Source of the DNA: DATMER01 sp963741305
GTDB taxonomy: Bacteria > Acidobacteriota > Thermoanaerobaculia > Multivoradales > UBA5704
Direction of reading: 5' to 3'
Assembly: GCA_963741305.1 (NCBI GenBank)
Contig: CAVUHL010000003.1
Span: 8,317,597-8,381,596 of the forward strand
DNA length: 64,000 nucleotides
Below the pieces are notes generated by a model that searched no databases, was not told the DNA's origin, and saw only the letters and a program-made list of their open reading frames with translations. Positions within the stretch are counted from its first letter, which is position 1. Each line of letters starts with the position of its first letter. Made by a program: the position numbers and the translations under genes. This document shows, piece by piece, positions 16,901 through 25,900 of the stretch.

Positions 16901-19650
16901 CCTATGGCGAGATCGACCGCCGCTCGGACGACCTCGCGCACCGCCTCCAGGCTGCCGGCGTGGGGCCGGACTCGCGGGTTGCGCTCCTCCTGGGCCGCAC
17001 GCCGGACGTGCCCGTCGCCATCCTCGCCGCGTGGAAGGCCGGAGCCGCCTACGTTCCGCTCGATCCCGAGTGGCCCGCCGAGCGCCTGGAGATGGTGATC
17101 GAAGACGCCGAGCCCGCCATCCTGGTCCATCGTGGACGCCTGCCGGCGCCCCTGGCCGTGCCCGCTCTGGACCTGGCGGAGCCCGGTGCGCCGGTGGGGA
17201 ACGAGGAGCTTCCGGGCTTCCGCTCGGACCGGCTCGCCTACCTGATCTACACCTCGGGGACGACCGGCAGGCCGAAGGCGGTGATGGTCGAGCATGGCAG
17301 CGTGGCCGCCATGCTCGCGGCAGTCCTGGACCGGATCGGCGCCGGCCCGGACGACCGGGTGCCGCAGCTTTCCCGCTACACCTTCGACGTGACGCTTCTA
17401 GAGATGTTCGTCCCTCTCCTCTCGGGGGGAGCTTGCGAGATCGTGGACGCCGACGAGATCCTGGACCCCGCCGGCTTCCTGGCCGTGCTGGAGCGCTCCA
17501 CCCGGATCTTCATCGTGCCGGCCTTGCTGCGCCGTGCTGCGGCCGCTGCGAGAGACCGCGGACCGCAGCGGTTCGCCGGCCTGCGGACCATCGTCGCCGG
17601 TGGCGACCTGGTGACTCCCGACCTCTTGGAAGAGCTGCTCGCCGTCTTCCCGTCCACCGAAATCCAGGTGATGTACGGTCCGACCGAGACGGCGATCGTC
17701 TGCACGGGGCACCGGCTGAGCCGGACGGGGCGGACCGAGCGCGCCCTGATCGGCCGGCCCCTCGACGGCGTAGAGGCCCGGGTGATGGACCCCCATGGCG
17801 AGCTGGTTCCCCTGGGTGTTCCGGGTGAGCTGTGGATCGGCGGCCCCGGTGTGGCGCGGGGCTACTTCCGGCGCGGCCCACTGACCGCTGAGCGCTTCGT
17901 GGAGGTGGACGGCCGCCGCTTCTACCGCACGGGCGACCTCGTCCGCCAGGTCCCGGCCGAAGGGGGAGAGCTGGAGTTCCTCGGCCGCGTCGACGAGCAG
18001 GTCAAGGTGCGCGGCTTCCGCATCGAGCCGGGGGAGATCGAGGCAGCCCTGCTCGATCATCCCGCGGTGCGGGAGGCGGCGGTGGTTGCACTTCCATCCG
18101 GAGGCGACAAGCAGCTCGTGGCCTACGTGGTGGGCACGGACGACGCGGAAGCGCTGCGCGCGTTCCTCCAAGGCCGGCTTCCCGACTACATGGTGCCCGC
18201 GGCCTTCATCCCCCTGGACGCGCTGCCGGTCAACGCCCATGGCAAGGTTGACCGCAAGGCGCTCCCCGCGCCGGGGGCGGCGCGTGAGGCCCTGGCCGGC
18301 TCGGCGGCCCCGCGCAACGCCCGCGAGGAGCTGCTTGCCGGGATCTGGCGCGAGGTGCTCGGCCTCGAGCGGGTGGGGATCCATGACAACTTCTTCGAGC
18401 TCGGCGGCGATTCGATCCTGAGCATCCAGATCGTGGCGCGGGCGCGCCGGGCCGGGCTCCTCCTCACCACCCGGCAGTTCTTCGACAACCAGACGGTCGC
18501 CGGCATCGCGGCGGTCGCGGGAACCTCCGAAGTCCTGGCGGAGGTGCAGGAGGAAATAGAAGGGGACGTCCCGCTCACACCCATCCAGCGCCGCTTCTTC
18601 GAGGAGAGCCGGCAGGAACCCTGGCGCTTCAACCAAGCGGTGCTCCTCGCCTCCCCTCATCTGGAGACCGCGCAGCTCGCCGCCGCCCTGGACAGGCTCA
18701 CGCGGCATCACGACGCGCTGCGCCTGCGCTTCGTGCGGGAGGCGGGCGGCTGGCGGCAGCACTACGCTCCGGCCACCCCGGTGCCGCTCCTGGAGGTCGA
18801 GCTTCCCCCGGAGGCCCTCGAATCGGCCGTGGAGCAGCTCCAGTCCGGCCTCGACCTGGAGAACGGCCCGCTGTTCACGGCCGCCCTGTTCCGCCTGGGA
18901 GCGGAGGACAGGCTGCTCCTCACGGCGCATCACCTGATCGTGGATGCCGTCTCCTGGCGCGTGCTGCTTGAAGACTTAACGGCCGTGGAGCTGCCGCCGA
19001 AGACCACTTCTTGGAAGCGCTGGGCCAAGCAACTGGACGCTTACGGCCGCTCTCCCGAGTTGGCGGAGGAGCTGCCCTACTGGAGCGCGGTCCCGGCCGT
19101 CCCGCCGCTGCCGATGGACTTCGGCAGGGACGGAGGGAGGGCGGCGATTACCGTTGAACTGGGTACCGCGGAGACGCGGGCGCTGCTCCGGGATGCCCCG
19201 GAGGCCTACCGCACCCAGGTCAACGACCTGCTCCTCGCGGCGCTCGCCCGCGCCTGCGCCGCCTGGACGGGGGAGCGCACACTTCTGGTGGACCTGGAAG
19301 GGCACGGGCGCGAGGAAATCTTCCCGGGCGTGGACCTCTCACGCACCGTGGGCTGGTTCACCACGCTGTTCCCGGTGGCCCTCCGTTTGCCGCCGGGCGC
19401 CGGGCCGCGGGAATCGATCCTGGCCGTCAAGGAGGCGCTCCGGGCCGTGCCCGGCCGCGGGCTCGGATACGGTCTGCTGCGCGAGCGGCTGTCCCTCCCG
19501 CAGCCCCAGGTCTCGTTCAACTACCTGGGCCGGTTCGACGCGCCGGCGGGACCTGCCGGAGAGGCTGGCCTCTTCGGCTTCGCGCCCGAGGCGGTCCGCG
19601 GGACCGGGGGGAGGCCGTGGCCGGCCGCCACCTGTTCGGGGTCGACCTGA
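10960..19650 (+). CDS. NRPS: C-A-PCP-E-C-A-PCP-E (frame broken in second E)
   Basis: This very large NRPS starts at ATG 10960 (overlapping the previous stop); an upstream in-frame start at 10948 is less likely. The order is C (HHLVTDF near 11500), A (TSGTTGKPK near 12895), PCP (LGGDSILS near 14035), E (HHLVADAVSW near 14565; FNYLGRF near 15150), C (HHLIFDGWG near 15890), A (TSGTTGRPK near 17255), PCP (LGGDSILS near 18405) and E (HHLIVDAVSW near 18930). The two modules are near-duplicates, including their A domains, and both E domains keep the HHxxxDxxSW signature, so two D-residues are expected. I do not recognise either A-domain code (both begin D-V-L and end I-V). The frame ends at 19650 only because one base is missing near 19606-19611; the protein continues in the frame of the next entry. 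Confidence 0.93.
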   Translation: MSVADRLAGLSPEQRALFEKLREKQRKAAARPSQPPPVQRVTGPTGEGDWPLSLDQERFWFMEQLYPGSAGLNITAATRMRGPVSVPAMGAALDEVVRRHAAWRTTFPVLDGVPVQRVLPPRSQPLALVDLSGLPEERREPEVLRLVAEATAAPFALEGSLVRSAFVRLGLRDHVCVLTVHHLVTDFISFQIAFSELAALYAGSSALPALPIQYPDFAVWQRGWLQGEALQELASWWQERLSGFPLALELPTDRPRPAVARMRGGRRVVGASRELSEALRGLGRREGTTLFMTVLASVAALLHRLSGQEKLILGANNANRNRPELEPVLGCFLTQVPFPIDLTGDPSFRELLARVRQSALGSFAHQDLPFGKLVEAIRPERDTSRQPVVQALVQVLDGQPSKAELAGVTFEPVDAHDGNARYDLMLTLFDHPGGLAGSLEFDADLFDPATAERLAGLLFLQAGRAAADPELRLSELPVLSEAERHQALVEWNGTARPLPGWTLPERFAAQAARAPEAVAVISGAERLTYGEIDRRSDELAHRLRAAGVEPDSRVALLLGRTPDVPVAILAAWKAGAAYVPLDPEWPAERLEMVIEDAEPAILVHHGPLPAFLDVPALDLAAPGIPGDGELPAFRSDRLAYLIYTSGTTGKPKAVMVEHGSVAAMVGAVLDRIGAGPDDRVPHLSRYTFDVTLLEIFVPLVAGGTCEIVQADEVLDGFLAVLERSTRVFTVPALLRRAVAEAQGRRFDGLRTLTSGGDLTPPDLLEELLAAFPSTEVEVLYGPTETAIVCTGHRLSRTQRPERALIGRPLDGVEARVMDPRGKPVPLGVPGELWIGGPGVARGYFRRDPLTAERFVEVDGRRFYRTGDLVRQVPAEGGELEFLGRVDEQVKVRGFRIEPGEVEAALLDHPAVREAAVIALPSGSDKQLVAYVVGTDDAEALRTFLQGRLPGYMVPALFVPLDALPISAHGKVDRKALPAPGAAREALEALAGSAAPRNPREELLAGIWREALGLERVGIHDNFFQLGGDSILSIQVVARARRAGLLLTTRQFFDNQTIAGLAAVAGTSEVVAEVQEEIEGDVPLTPIQRRFFAEGRREPWRFNQAVLLASPHLEAVPLAAVLDRLARHHDALRLRFVREADGGWRQHYAPAASVPFLEVDLPPEALESAVEQLQSGLDLENGPLFTAALFHLGAEDRLLLTAHHLVADAVSWRVLLEDLTSSFIQRELPPKTTSWKRWAELLMASSNDDEIPYWQATPSVAPLPVASDLDGAQATVSVELGRRETRALLQDAPEVYRTQVNDLLLAALARAFAAWTGERTLLVELEGHGREEVFPGVDLSRTVGWFTTLFPVALTLPPGAGPKESIQAVKETLRAVPRRGLGYGLLRDRLSIPEPQVSFNYLGRFGAPAGDTGAFTFAPEAVRGAEGEAVPGRHLFAVDLLVLDDRLRVTWSYDSGHHLPATAERLAHSFLAELEALVAHCLSPEAGGYTPSDFPLAGLDQVALDKLERGVEDLYPLAPLQEGILFHSLYAPGADPYLEQFTAQLEGPLDAPAFAAAWQRAVDRHTALRTAFLWQDVDRPLQLVRREAELPWTVQDWQGEAWWDDLLAADRARGFDLGQAPLMRLTLVRTDHHSHRSHRLVWTAHHLIFDGWGFPLILSEVFSAYQNPGVQLPPARPYRDYIAWLAHRDESEAERHWREVLRGFTEPTAIPFDHAAGEEDAFERSAALPAGELEALAQRLQVTLNTLIQGAWALLLSRYAQAADVVFGAVVSGRPAELPGVESIVGLFINTVPVRVNVPEDEPASAWLARLQADQLGLRQYQWTPLSRVQALSEAPAGEPLFASLLAFENYPVDPSVSAHLGELRIVGVELAERTNYPLGLSVVARDGGLSLRLSAHRRFEPVTVERLLAHLVNLLQALAADPGRAPRELPMLSEEARHQALLEWNDTARPLPGWTLPERFAAQAAAAPTSVAVIAGAERLTYGEIDRRSDDLAHRLQAAGVGPDSRVALLLGRTPDVPVAILAAWKAGAAYVPLDPEWPAERLEMVIEDAEPAILVHRGRLPAPLAVPALDLAEPGAPVGNEELPGFRSDRLAYLIYTSGTTGRPKAVMVEHGSVAAMLAAVLDRIGAGPDDRVPQLSRYTFDVTLLEMFVPLLSGGACEIVDADEILDPAGFLAVLERSTRIFIVPALLRRAAAAARDRGPQRFAGLRTIVAGGDLVTPDLLEELLAVFPSTEIQVMYGPTETAIVCTGHRLSRTGRTERALIGRPLDGVEARVMDPHGELVPLGVPGELWIGGPGVARGYFRRGPLTAERFVEVDGRRFYRTGDLVRQVPAEGGELEFLGRVDEQVKVRGFRIEPGEIEAALLDHPAVREAAVVALPSGGDKQLVAYVVGTDDAEALRAFLQGRLPDYMVPAAFIPLDALPVNAHGKVDRKALPAPGAAREALAGSAAPRNAREELLAGIWREVLGLERVGIHDNFFELGGDSILSIQIVARARRAGLLLTTRQFFDNQTVAGIAAVAGTSEVLAEVQEEIEGDVPLTPIQRRFFEESRQEPWRFNQAVLLASPHLETAQLAAALDRLTRHHDALRLRFVREAGGWRQHYAPATPVPLLEVELPPEALESAVEQLQSGLDLENGPLFTAALFRLGAEDRLLLTAHHLIVDAVSWRVLLEDLTAVELPPKTTSWKRWAKQLDAYGRSPELAEELPYWSAVPAVPPLPMDFGRDGGRAAITVELGTAETRALLRDAPEAYRTQVNDLLLAALARACAAWTGERTLLVDLEGHGREEIFPGVDLSRTVGWFTTLFPVALRLPPGAGPRESILAVKEALRAVPGRGLGYGLLRERLSLPQPQVSFNYLGRFDAPAGPAGEAGLFGFAPEAVRGTGGRPWPAATCSGST
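19606..19611 (+). other. Frameshift in a G6 run inside an epimerization domain
   Basis: Aligning this region with the duplicated E domain near 15230 shows that one base is missing between ACC and GAGGCC, in a run of six G. Upstream the frame ends 13 codons later at 19650; downstream the E-domain sequence (HLFGVDLMVLEG) resumes in another frame and stays open to 22994. A homopolymer sequencing error is the simplest explanation. A real frameshift or programmed slippage cannot be excluded. Confidence 0.85.
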
Positions 19651-22600
19651 TGGTGCTGGAAGGCCGCCTGCAAGTCACCTGGACCTATGACCCCGGCCGC
19701 CATCTCCCGGCCACGGCCGAGCGGCTGGCGCGCTCCTTCCTCGCCGAGCTGGAGGCCCTCGTCGCCCACTGCCTCTCGCCGGAGGCCGGCGGCTACACCC
19801 CCTCGGATTTCCCTCTCGCCGGACTCGACCAGGCCGCGCTCGCCCGCCTGCTCGGAGCCGATCGCAATGTCGAAGACCTCTATCCCCTGGCGCCCTTGCA
19901 GGAGGGCATCCTCTTCCACAGGCTCTACGATCCCGGCGCGGACCCCTACCTGGAGCAGCTCACCGCCCGGCTCGAAGGGCCGCTCGACGTGCCCGCCTTC
20001 GCCGCCGCCTGGCAGCGGGTCGTCCAGCGCCATGCCGCGTTGCGCACCGCCTTCCTCTGGAAGGGCGTCGATCGGCCGCTGCAGCTGGTGCGGCGCAGGG
20101 CGGAGCTGCCCTGGAGCATCGAGGACTGGCGTGGAGAAGCCGGCTGGGAGGAGCTTCTCGCGGCCGACCGCGCGCGGGGGTTCGACCTCGGCCGGGCGCC
20201 GCTCATGCGCCTGACCCTGGTGCGCATGGACGAGCACAGCCATCGCAGCCATCGGCTGGTCTGGACGTCTCACCACCTGATCTTCGACGGCTGGGGCTTC
20301 CCCCTGATCCTGTCCGAGGTCTTCGCTTCCTATCAGGACCCCGGTAGGCCGCTGCCGCCGGTGCGGCCCTACCGCGACTACATCGCCTGGCTCGCCCAGC
20401 GCGACGAATCCGAGGCCGAGCGCCACTGGCGCGAGGCGCTCCGCGGCTTCGCCGAGCCCACACCGCTGCCCTTCGACCGCCAGGAAGGAGCGGGGGAAGG
20501 CTCCTTCGAGAGGAGCGTCGCCTTTCCGGCGGGGGAGCCGGAGAGCCTGGCGCAGCGGCTTCAGGTCACCGTGAACACGCTGATCCAGGCGGCCTGGGCC
20601 CTGCTCCTGTCGCGTTACGCCCCGTCCGCGGCGGACGTGGTCTTCGGCGCCGTGGTCTCCGGCCGTCCTGCCGAGCTGCCTGGCGTCGAATCGATCGTGG
20701 GCCTCTTCATCAACACCGTGCCGGTGCGCGCCGCGATCCCGGAAGACGAGCCTTCGTCCGCCTGGCTGGCGCGGCTCCAGGCCGGCCAGATCGGTTTGCG
20801 CCAGTACCAGTGGACGCCGCTCTCCCGTGTGCAGGCACTCTCCGAGGTCCGGGCGGGCGAGCCGCTCTTCGCGAGCCTCCTGGTGTTCGAGAACTACCCA
20901 ATCGGCCCGTCACTTTCAGGGGACCTGGGAGAGCTGCGCATCGCGGAGGCCACGCTCGACGAGCGCACCAACTATCCGCTCACCCTGATCGCCAGAGTGA
21001 GCAACGGGCTCAACCTGAGTCTGACCGCCGACCGCCGCTTCGATCCGGCCACGGTGCAGCGCCTGCTGGGCCACCTCGGAAGCCTGCTCCATGCCCTCGC
21101 CGCCAACCCCTCCCGGCCGCCGGCCTCCCTGCACCTCCTCTCCGCGGCCGAGCGCCACCAGCTGACGGTCGAGTGGAGCGATACGGGAAGGGCGTTTTCC
21201 CCAGAGCCGCTTCCCCGATTGTTCGAGGCTCAGGCCCTTCGGACCCCGGATGCCCCTGCCATCCTCTGCGAGGGAGAGAGCCTGACCTATGGTGAGCTCG
21301 ACGCGCGCGCCTCGCTACTCGCCGGCTTCCTGCGCGACCTAGGCGTGCGCCGGGGGACGATCATCGGGCTTGCGGTCGAACGCTCACTCGAGATGGCCGT
21401 CGGCCTTCTGGGGGTGCTCAAGGCAGGCTGTGCCTACCTGCCGCTCGATCCTTCCTACCCTGAGGCACGGCTGCGCCTGATGCTCGAGGACAGCCGCGCA
21501 ACGCTGCTGCTGACCCAGGCGCGGCTTGCCGAGGCTCTTCCCCGAAGCACCGGCCTCGTCCTGCTCGACGCGGACTGGGAAGAGATCTCCCGCCGGACTC
21601 CTGTCGCACGGGAGGAGTACCCGCTTCCGGAGGATCTCGCTTACGTCATCTATACCTCCGGTTCAACCGGAAGGCCCAAGGGGGTCGCGATCCCCCACGG
21701 TGCGCTCACCAACTTCCTGCTGTCGATGCGGGAAATCCTTGGCTTCGAGCAAGAAGATTCAGTGCTCGCCGTCACCACCGTTTCGTTCGACATTGCCGGC
21801 CTGGAGCTCTTCCTGCCCCTCATCACTGGCGCCCGGGTAGAAGTCGCGAGCCGGGAGACGGTCATGGATGGAGAACGCCTGCGTCGCCAGCTCGAGCGCT
21901 CGCAGCCAACGGCCATGCAGGCGACTCCCACCACGTGGCGCCTGCTGCTCGAAGCGGGCTGGCAGGGCCAGGCTGGTTTCCGCATCTTGTGCGGCGGCGA
22001 AGCCCTGGACCGCGATCTGGCCGAGCGCCTGCTGAAAGGGGGGGCGTCCGTCTGGAATCTCTATGGGCCCACGGAGACGACGATCTGGTCAGCGGTCCGG
22101 CGGCTGCACCCTGGAGACGCAGTTTCCATCGGGCGTCCGCTCGCCAATACCTCGATGGTGCTGGTCGATCCGTGGCTCGTTCCGACTCCACCAGGCGTTC
22201 CGGGTGAGTTGCTGATCGGCGGAACCGGCCTCGCATGGGGTTACCTCCATCGCCCTGACCTGACGGCGGAGCGGTTCGTGCCTGATCCCTGGTCGGAGCT
22301 GCCGGGCGCGCGCCTGTACCGGACCGGCGATCAGGCGCGTTTTCTCAAAACCGGGGAGATCGAGTCCCTCGGCCGCCTGGATCAACAAGTCAAGATCCGT
22401 GGCTTCCGCATCGAGCCGCTCGAGGTCGAAGCGGCGCTCGCCGCCTGCCCCGGCGTGCTGCGGGCGGCGGTCGTGGGGGTGGGCGGCAAGAGGCTCGTGG
22501 CCTTCTGGGTGGGCGACGCCGGTGTGGAGGAGCTGCGGTCCCAACTGCGGGCACGGCTGCCGGAAGCGATGGTCCCCGCCCTCTTCCTGAGGCTCGAAGA

Positions 22601-22994
22601 CCTCCCTCTGACGCCCAACGGCAAGGTGGACCGCCGCGCGCTCGCGGCCCTGGCCCTGGACGCCGGACCAGCGGTCCGCCCGCCGCGGGAGCGCGTGCCC
22701 CCCCGCACCCCGGTGGAAGAGCAGCTGGTCGAGGCCTGTGCCCGGGTGCTGGAGCTCGATCCGGGGACGATCGGCGTCTCCGACAGCTTCTTCGACCTGG
22801 GAGGCCATTCGCTTCTGGCCACCCGGCTCATGTCGCAGCTCCACTCGCGTCTGGGCATCGAGGTTCCCCTGCACGTCATCTTCGACACGCGCAACCTGGG
22901 GGAGCTGGCCGACCGCATCGTGGAGCGCGAGCTGGACGAGGCCGACGACGAGCTGATGGAAGCCCTGCTGGCCGGGATGGGGGCGGACGAATGA
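19617..22994 (+). CDS. NRPS continuation: end of E-C-A(Gly)-PCP
   Basis: This is the downstream part of the gene that starts at 10960. If the frameshift is real, translation might start at the internal GTG at 19617, but no ribosome-binding site supports that. It holds the end of the E domain, a C domain (HHLIFDGWG near 20275), an A domain (TSGSTGRPKG near 21655, YGPTETTIW near 22065) and a PCP (LGGHSLLA near 22800). The substrate positions read D-I-L-Q-L-G-L-I-W, which is the textbook Gly code. The C domain follows an E domain and belongs with the DCL-like C domain of the previous module (it also starts DLYPLAPLQEGILFH). The stop overlaps the next ATG at 22991 by 4 bp. Confidence 0.92.
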   Translation: MAGRHLFGVDLMVLEGRLQVTWTYDPGRHLPATAERLARSFLAELEALVAHCLSPEAGGYTPSDFPLAGLDQAALARLLGADRNVEDLYPLAPLQEGILFHRLYDPGADPYLEQLTARLEGPLDVPAFAAAWQRVVQRHAALRTAFLWKGVDRPLQLVRRRAELPWSIEDWRGEAGWEELLAADRARGFDLGRAPLMRLTLVRMDEHSHRSHRLVWTSHHLIFDGWGFPLILSEVFASYQDPGRPLPPVRPYRDYIAWLAQRDESEAERHWREALRGFAEPTPLPFDRQEGAGEGSFERSVAFPAGEPESLAQRLQVTVNTLIQAAWALLLSRYAPSAADVVFGAVVSGRPAELPGVESIVGLFINTVPVRAAIPEDEPSSAWLARLQAGQIGLRQYQWTPLSRVQALSEVRAGEPLFASLLVFENYPIGPSLSGDLGELRIAEATLDERTNYPLTLIARVSNGLNLSLTADRRFDPATVQRLLGHLGSLLHALAANPSRPPASLHLLSAAERHQLTVEWSDTGRAFSPEPLPRLFEAQALRTPDAPAILCEGESLTYGELDARASLLAGFLRDLGVRRGTIIGLAVERSLEMAVGLLGVLKAGCAYLPLDPSYPEARLRLMLEDSRATLLLTQARLAEALPRSTGLVLLDADWEEISRRTPVAREEYPLPEDLAYVIYTSGSTGRPKGVAIPHGALTNFLLSMREILGFEQEDSVLAVTTVSFDIAGLELFLPLITGARVEVASRETVMDGERLRRQLERSQPTAMQATPTTWRLLLEAGWQGQAGFRILCGGEALDRDLAERLLKGGASVWNLYGPTETTIWSAVRRLHPGDAVSIGRPLANTSMVLVDPWLVPTPPGVPGELLIGGTGLAWGYLHRPDLTAERFVPDPWSELPGARLYRTGDQARFLKTGEIESLGRLDQQVKIRGFRIEPLEVEAALAACPGVLRAAVVGVGGKRLVAFWVGDAGVEELRSQLRARLPEAMVPALFLRLEDLPLTPNGKVDRRALAALALDAGPAVRPPRERVPPRTPVEEQLVEACARVLELDPGTIGVSDSFFDLGGHSLLATRLMSQLHSRLGIEVPLHVIFDTRNLGELADRIVERELDEADDELMEALLAGMGADE

Positions 22995-25900
22995 CCACCG
23001 ACCGCCTGGCTGGGCTCTCCCGCGAGCAGCGGGCCGCGCTCTTCGAGCAGCTCCGCAAGCGCAAGGAGAGCGCTCCCGAGGCTCTTCCGGACCGCATCCC
23101 GCGCCGGCCGGCGGGCCTCGATCCCGTCCCGGCTTCCTATGCCCAGGAGCGCCTCTGGTTTCTGGACCGCCTGGCGCCGGGCGGCACGGCCTACAACATG
23201 CCGCTCGCCTTGCGCATCCAGGGGGACGTGTCGCCGGCCACCCTGGAGCGGGTCCTGGGCGAGCTGGTGGGCCGGCATGAGGCCCTGCGCACCACCTTCG
23301 GCGAGCGCGATGGTCAGCCGGTCCAGCTCATCGTGCCCCCCGGACCCTGGACCCTGCCGCTCGTCGATCTCTCGGTGCTGTCCGCGGAGGACCGGGACAC
23401 CGAGTCGCGGCGCCTGGCCCGGGAGGAGGCGGACCGGCCGTTCGACCTCCAGCATGGCCCGGTCCTGCGCGCCGGGCTGCTGCGGCTCGGCGAGGCGGAT
23501 CATGCCCTGCTGCTCACCTTGCACCACATCGTCTCGGACGGCTGGTCCATGGGCGTGCTCGTGCGGGACATCACCGCCCTCTACGGCCGCGCCGCCCTCC
23601 CGAACCTGCCGATCCAATACGCCGACTTCGCGGTCTGGCAGCGGGGGTGGCTCACGGGCGAGGTGCTGGAGCGGCAGGTCTCCTACTGGCGGGAGCGGCT
23701 GACGGGCGCGCCGGCCCAGCTCGATCTGCCCACCGACCGGCCGCGCGGCGCGGCCCAGACCTTCCGGGGCGCGAGCGTCAACATCCCCTTCGGCCCGGGC
23801 TTCGACCGTGGGCTGGCGCAGCTCGCCCGGTGCTTCGAGGCGACCCCGTACATGACGCTCCTCGCCGGGTTCCAGGCCCTCCTCGGCCGGCTCACCGGGC
23901 AGGAGGACCTCACGGTCGGCTCGCCCATCGCCAACCGCAACCGCGCAGAGATCGAGCCCCTGATCGGCTTCTTCGTGAACACCCTCGTGATGCGGGGGGA
24001 TCTGAGCGGCGATCCGGCGTTCGGCGAGCTGCTGGGGCGGGTGCGCAAGAGCACGCTGGAGGCCTACGCCCACCAGGATCTGCCCTTCGAGCACCTGGTG
24101 CACGAGCTGCGGCCCGAGCGGCATCTTGCCGTGACACCGCTCTTCCAGGTCGTCTGCGCCATGCAGAACGCTCCCGTGGGCCGCATGGACCTCCCCGGCC
24201 TCACCCTCGCGCCCGTGGACCTCGTGCCCACCACGACCCGCTTCGACCTGGAGCTGCACGGCTGGGAGATGGAGGATGGCCTGCTCGCCCAGGTTTCCTA
24301 CAGCACGGAGCTGTTCGACGCCTCGACGGTGCGGCGCCTGGTCCGTCACCTGGAGACCGTTCTTCGTGCCGCCATGGCCGACCCCGGAAGGCGGCTGTCG
24401 GAGCTACCCCTGCTCTCCATCGCCGAGCGGCAACAGCTCCTGCGGGAGTGGAACGACACCGCCGTTCCGGAAGGGATCGTCGAGCTCCTAGGGGTGCACG
24501 ACCCTGCCGCGCCCGCCGTCGTCCATGACGGCACCGTGCTGACCTACGGCGAGCTGCTGGACCGTGCCTCCCGGCTAGCGGCTGAGCTACAGTCCCTCCC
24601 CCTGGTCGGTCTCTGCGTGGAGCGCTCGCCGGAGCTTGTCATCGGAGCGCTCGCAGTGATCCTGGCCGGCGGCGCCTATCTGCCGCTCGATCCGTCATAC
24701 CCCGAGGACCGGCTGGCCTTCGTGGCCCGCGATAGCCGGATGCCCGCGCTGCTCGTCAGTGGGGAAGGCATCCCCTCCTGGGCGGGTGACGCGCGGGTGA
24801 TCCGCCTGGACCGACCCTCCGCCGCCGCTCCCATCCGCCCAGTACCGGCGGACCCGGACCGGCTCGCCTATGTCATCTACACCTCGGGATCGACGGGCAG
24901 GCCGAAGGGCGTGCAGGTTCCGCACGGTGGGCTGATGAGCTTGGTGCGCTGGCACCTGCGAACCTACGGCGTGACCGCGGATGACCGGGCGACGCTGGTG
25001 GCCTCGCCAGCGTTCGACGCCTCCGTCTGGGAGATCTGGCCCTATCTCGCCGTGGGAGCAAGCCTCCACGTCCCGGACGAGGACATCCGGCTCGATCCCG
25101 GCCGGCTGCTGGACTGGATGGCCCAGGAGGGGATCACGATCGCCTTTCTGCCCACCCCTCTGGCTGAGCAGGTGATCGAGGCTGAGATCCCCGAGGGCTT
25201 GCGGCTCCGCGCCCTGCTCACCGGCGGCGACCGTCTCCAGAGGGCACCCCGGAAGCCGCTCCCGTTCGCGCTGGTCAACCACTACGGTCCGACCGAGAGC
25301 AGCGTGGTGGCGACCCGCTCCGAGGTCGAGCCCCTGGCGATGCGTCCCCCCTCCATCGGAAGGCCGATCGACGGCACCCGCGCCTACGTGGTGGATGCGT
25401 GGCTCAATCCCGTCCCGATCGGCACCCCCGGCGAGCTGCTCCTGGGTAGCGCCAGCCTGGCTCGCGGCTACCTGGGCCGTCCGGATCTGACCGCGGAGCG
25501 CTTCGTGCCCGATCCGTTCGGAACCGGACGGCTGTACCGCACGGGCGACCTCGTCCGCCTGCTGCCGGACGGCGAGCTGGACTTCCTTGGTCGGGTGGAC
25601 ACCCAGGTCAAGCTGCGCGGTTTCCGCATCGAGCTGGGGGAGGTCGAGAGCGTGCTGCTGCGCCATCCCGCCGTGCGCGAGGCTGTCGTCGCCCTGCGCG
25701 GCGACCGTCTGGCCGCCTATGTGGTCCATTGTCCCGAGGCGGACATTGAAGAGGTCTCGGAGCACGTCTCCCAGTGGCAGACGCTCTACGACGAGACCTA
25801 CGCCCGCAGCGAAGCGTCGGATCCCACGTTCGACATCGGGGGCTGGAACAGCAGCTACACCGGCCAGCCGATCCCCGCTCTAGAGATGCGCGAGTGGGTG

